Shown here piece after piece: positions 18,004-25,000 of a stretch of DNA of 25,000 bases. The translations under genes were made by a program, and so were the position numbers. The notes beneath the pieces were generated by a model, which ran no database searches, was not told the origin of the DNA, and was given only the letters and a program-made list of their open reading frames with translations. The stretch spans positions 73,568 to 98,567 of the forward strand of contig JAHBMJ010001073.1 of the NCBI GenBank assembly GCA_018398765.1, given 5' to 3'. The DNA comes from Chromera velia (Eukaryota > Sar > Chromeraceae). The first letter of the stretch is position 1. Every line of letters starts with the position of its first letter.

Positions 18004-19586
18004 GCAGGCAGGCAGGCAGACAGACTGCATGTCTTTTTCCCTCCCTTCTTTTCAAGTGCATGGCAGACACGGAAAGAAAGCCTGCCAGACCGGAACGGAA
18101 GCAGCCAGGCAGGCAGGTAGAAAACAGACAGACGGTATGTCTTTCTTGTCCCTCCCTAAGACAGACTCACACATAGACAAAGAGAGATACAGAGACGCAA
18201 TTAACTGACTGGAGCCGCTTTCGGTTCAGAGAGGGGAACGAAGGCACGAAGCTGAAGATCTGAGCGACTGTGCGGGAGATGCTCCAGTTGTTCCGTCCTT
18301 GTTGTAGCACCTCTCCTTCTCTCCTTTCCCCTGTCCCTGCTGCTGCTGCAGCTGCTGCCGCGATATGAGCGACGGGCACTGCTGCCGCCTCCTCCCGATT
18401 GTTTCCTGTGGGGTTCTGGAGGCTCCCTGCAAAAAAGGAGCGCATGACGTTGAATTGACTTGCGGACTGGCGAAGGGATGTGTCTCTGCATCTGCATGTC
18501 GACGGACCAGGGTCCGCGAAGGTTCCCTTGTGCATATGCGTTCTATCGATCGATCGATAAGCTTGAGTGCCTCCAGCCAGAGGGCAGCAATCTTCTTTGC
18601 ACACAGAAAGAAAGAGAGCACACAGGGAAGCGAAAAAAGGAGCAAGGACAAAAAGAGAAGATAACAAAAGAAAAGAAAAGAAAAGAAAAGAAAAGAAAAG
18701 AGAAGCCAAAGTTCCACCGTCAAAAGGAAGGAAGGAAGGAAGGAAGGACTTGTACCTTTCTCACCTGGGGGGCCTTCCCCGTCTTCGGAATCCATTTGCA
18801 CGTCCCCCGACGGTCCCTCCGCACTTCCACCATCAGACGGAGGAACAGGGAGACCCGCCTGTGAACTCGCAGCAGCAGCACTTGAGGAAGACGATGGCTC
18901 GGAAAGAGAGAGATTGACAGGGTTGTCTGCAGAGAGAGGGAAAGGGCGGACAAAAGAATTTGATTTGGTCTTTCATGCCGAATTGAAGGCATTTCATCTA
19001 AAAGCACTCTAAAAATGCACATGGAAGGTGTCTTCGCGGGTACCTTTGCAATGAGGTCGGCGGCTGCTATTTGAAATGAATCGTTCTCGAACATTTCTCC
19101 AGAAAGTGAAATCAACAAATAAAGCTGCGACTGGCATTTTTTTTGCCCGCCTGGGTTTTTCTTCTTCAAAAGAGACTCTGCAAAAGCCTCCAGGGTCTCT
19201 GCCATGGTCTGTCCCACCGTCTCTGCATCCTTCTTCTTTTTCTTCTTCGAATTTTCCTTCTTTGCAGTCTCCCCCTCAGGCCCAACAACGAGGATAGCGG
19301 GGGTGTCGACTTTATGGAGCCCTGCGCGAAGTTCTTCCTTCAGTCTTGCGAGCATGATGTCCTCTGCAGCATCTATCAGTGCATCGTGTGCCTCCACCCG
19401 CACCCTGGTGTGCTTTGGGAGGACGTCATTGAAGAACGACCTCCTGACGGCCTCAATCTCCCCGATCGGCTTCCCAGGACACTCAAACACCGCATGAAGA
19501 CAAAACGCGAACTGGATCATGTCTGAACTCAACTGCCTCCGTGCCTTCCGTTCATCCTCGTTCATTCCGCCTGCAGGAGAGGCCAT
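14962..19586 (-). CDS. Unrecognised protein of about 498 residues, six exons
   Basis: Proposed exons in coding order: 19586-19044, 18897-18765, 18426-18210, 17436-17377, 16486-16397 and 15415-14962. All phases fit (total 1,497 nt with stop). Most acceptors end in GCAG after pyrimidines; the 18897 acceptor (CCGAG) is weaker, chosen over GCAG at 18927 because only it keeps phase. The 18210 donor is GTCAGT, as in the LRR gene. Residues 1-181 look globular ([19 protein letters not shown]) with a run of lysines near 120. Residues about 182-295 are low-complexity: Ser and Ala runs and an acidic patch. Residues about 300-400 look globular again ([34 protein letters not shown]). A Glu/Lys-rich stretch with GAGKEKE twice and a helical C-terminus follow. 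No membrane segment. I assign no function. The one-gene interpretation is inference; exons 1-3 and 4-6 could be two genes. Confidence 0.5.
15511..16130. repeat. 620-bp polypurine tract, (GAAA)n/(GGAA)n
   Basis: The + strand is almost purely A and G, in GAAA, GGAA and AAAAG blocks, with about one pyrimidine (C near 16003). It lies in the last intron of the minus-strand gene, whose RNA would carry it as a CUUU-rich tract ending about 95 bases before the acceptor at 15416. The Lys/Arg/Glu and Phe/Leu/Ser reading frames across it are artefacts of the repeat. Confidence 0.95.
16266..16301. repeat. (ATGA)n/(ATTA)n microsatellite
   Basis: Tetranucleotide ATGA units pass into TTAA-type units, in the same intron as the polypurine tract. 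Confidence 0.85.
17965..18025. repeat. (GACA)n/(GGCA)n microsatellite
   Basis: GACA units followed by GGCA units, in the intron between the proposed exons at 18210 and 17436. On the transcribed (minus) strand it reads as CTGT/CTGC, like the arrays before acceptors elsewhere in the window. Confidence 0.9.
18666..18748. repeat. (AAAAG)n and (GGAA)n microsatellites
   Basis: About seven AAAAG units, a short spacer, then six GGAA units. They sit just after the donor at 18764 on the minus strand, inside an intron. Confidence 0.9.
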
Positions 19587-20685
19587 TAGTGCGACCTTTT
19601 GTGTCGGAATCTTACGCTTTCTTCCCTCAATTTCCCTCACGTGTGAGAGAAGGAGAACCTAGTTGCCCCTCTCTCTCTCTTCCTGGAAGCAGGAACCGGA
19701 GCAACAGAGGGCGCGGAAGGTTCTTCTTCAGGTGTTTGCTTGTTTGTTTGTCAACAAAAATGAACAGACAAATTGCACGTCACCCTTCTGTAAATGACTA
19801 GATTCGACCTCCCTGCATCAGCAGGGCACCACCCAGTCGCACATGCAGAATTAAAGAACTTTCGAAAGATCGGGCTTGAATCTGCACGCGATCTTGTTGT
19901 TTATATGCCCTCGACTTTTGACTTCACGTCTGTGCAGCAATCCAACCAGCTAGCCACTCGAGCTAGCAGCCACTGCAAAAGTGTGCAAACGCGGGATCAG
20001 TCGATCATCTTCTGATCGGTGTAGTGACGTATTAATAAAACTTGTATGGATAGGAGAAATACCGAAATCAAAGCGTACGTTACTATACATATACCACGTC
20101 GATCGTCGGATGATATATTAAAAATATTAATCAATATGTCGTAGTCTCGTAGACGGTCCGAATCCCGTCCGATATCGGTCCGATTGGTCGATCGGCCAAA
20201 CAACAGTGTGCGAAATCATGACTTTCGGGGCCAGGCTGTAGGACATGCATGCGCTGCCGCGCGCGGCGCGGGGCGCGCGCGCCGCGCCGGCGGCCACGCG
20301 ATGATCGACTGACGTCAACGTACTCGATCGAGTGAACTGAGAACTCTTTCCTTCGATCGAACACTTCGAGTCTGACTTCGACTGACTTTGATTGATATTG
20401 CCGGAGCTTGCCAACTCAACAAGTGTCAAAACCTAGAAAGGTGCAAAGGGAGCCTTCTCGAATAGCAGAGCGTCCGAGTAACATACATTTGAGGAAGATT
20501 TGTTGCCTGACTTGTTTGGAGACGCTATTGAGGTCAGACTGAACGTTTGTTCATCCTCCTTCAGCCTTTTTTTGCAGCCAAGTTTGCTTCTCCAAAGCTG
20601 CTCTTGTGTCTCTGAAGCTCACCTCTCCCCCTCATTTCTCCCTGCACAGGCAAACAGGCATCAGAGAGACGTATTTGTAAAGAGG
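19587..20685. promoter_or_regulatory. Shared region between two divergent genes
   Basis: The minus-strand gene starts at 19586 and purB at 20686, so both 5' flanks lie here. A dense GC-rich core at about 20250-20300 is made almost only of CGCG/GCGC words, with flanking GATCGAT and TCGATCGA motifs (20115-20370) and GGTCCGA repeats (about 20155-20185). An AT-rich stretch (20100-20140) lies beside it. In purB orientation, a CCCTGCACAG at about 20640-20649 could end a 5'-UTR intron. No TATA box can be named with confidence. Confidence 0.45.
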
Positions 20686-24701
<4,016 letters not shown>

Positions 24702-25000
24702 GTTAGCTAGCGATTCATGTCGCTTTCCTCGGGTGCAGTCAGCGAATCGATTACCGGAGCCGAAGAAAACAAGAGAGGGAAGTGAGAAGAAGAAGCTGTA
24801 ACATATGATGTCACTGGAGACACCCGTGCTCTTGATTCTATTGATATGTATGGACGCTCCTCCGCACCTAGCGGACTTGTACTTCCACTTCTGAACCCTC
24901 TTCATCCTGTTGTCCCTGCCTGTGTTTCTGGTCCTCTCTGCATATGGATTGTGTGTTTTTCCTCTTTCTTCTTTTCGCACAGAATTGTTGCTTTTTTTGT
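24702..25000 (+). other. purB intron, incomplete
   Basis: Begins with the donor GTTAGC right after the PHK codons. No acceptor followed by the expected Asn-Pro continuation is present before the window ends; the CGCACAG near 24977-24983 is followed by a frame that does not match the family. Confidence 0.7.

Noticed and set aside
18720..19043. Continuous reading of the long minus-strand ORF beyond 19044
   Set aside because: After the GTACCC donor the frame loses protein character, while another frame from 18897 reads well and joins in phase to the next exon.

Overview
The window is nuclear DNA from an intron-rich eukaryote. Genes are split into many short exons with GT...AG introns, acceptors are mostly of the type TG(T)GCAG behind pyrimidine-rich DNA, and simple repeats fill the introns. 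A protist with an E. coli-type adenylosuccinate lyase, RNI-like leucine-rich-repeat proteins, degenerate Ty1/copia elements and CTGT/GACA-rich introns fits a chromerid alga, and Chromera velia is my best guess. The species call is inference and was not tested by any search. All gene models were built by hand from reading frame, splice-site sequence and phase agreement. Layout, left to right: 1-770 upstream DNA with a GC-rich block; 771-5756 (+) a nine-exon gene for a leucine-rich-repeat (RNI/NLR-type) protein of about 989 residues; 5757-6587 non-coding, turning AT-rich; 6588-12715 (-) a nearly full-length Ty1/copia retrotransposon; 12716-14420 the remainder of a diverged AT-rich repeat element with inverted-repeat arms, a small ORF and seven copies of a 33-bp tandem repeat. 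The copia element appears to have landed inside this AT-rich element.

The copia element has two LTRs of 295 and 301 bp, a primer-binding site, a polypurine tract, and the order gag-protease-integrase-reverse transcriptase-RNase H. It is dead: I find several in-frame stops, a frame change between integrase and reverse transcriptase, and an altered protease active-site triplet.

From 14962 to 19586 on the minus strand six candidate exons join in phase into a protein of about 498 residues that I do not recognise. One of its introns holds a 620-bp pure purine/pyrimidine tract. A 1.1-kb intergenic region (19587-20685) with a GC-rich palindromic core separates it from a divergently transcribed purB/ADSL gene (+, 20686 to beyond the right edge). 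The ten purB exons in the window encode about 307 residues, up to and including the catalytic signature loop.

The three host genes show no functional link. I found no tRNA, rRNA, CRISPR or bacterial-type operon signals. The most unusual parts are the nested AT-rich inverted-repeat element with its 33-bp repeats, the run of phase-symmetric LRR exons with near-identical donors, and the unrecognised 498-residue protein.
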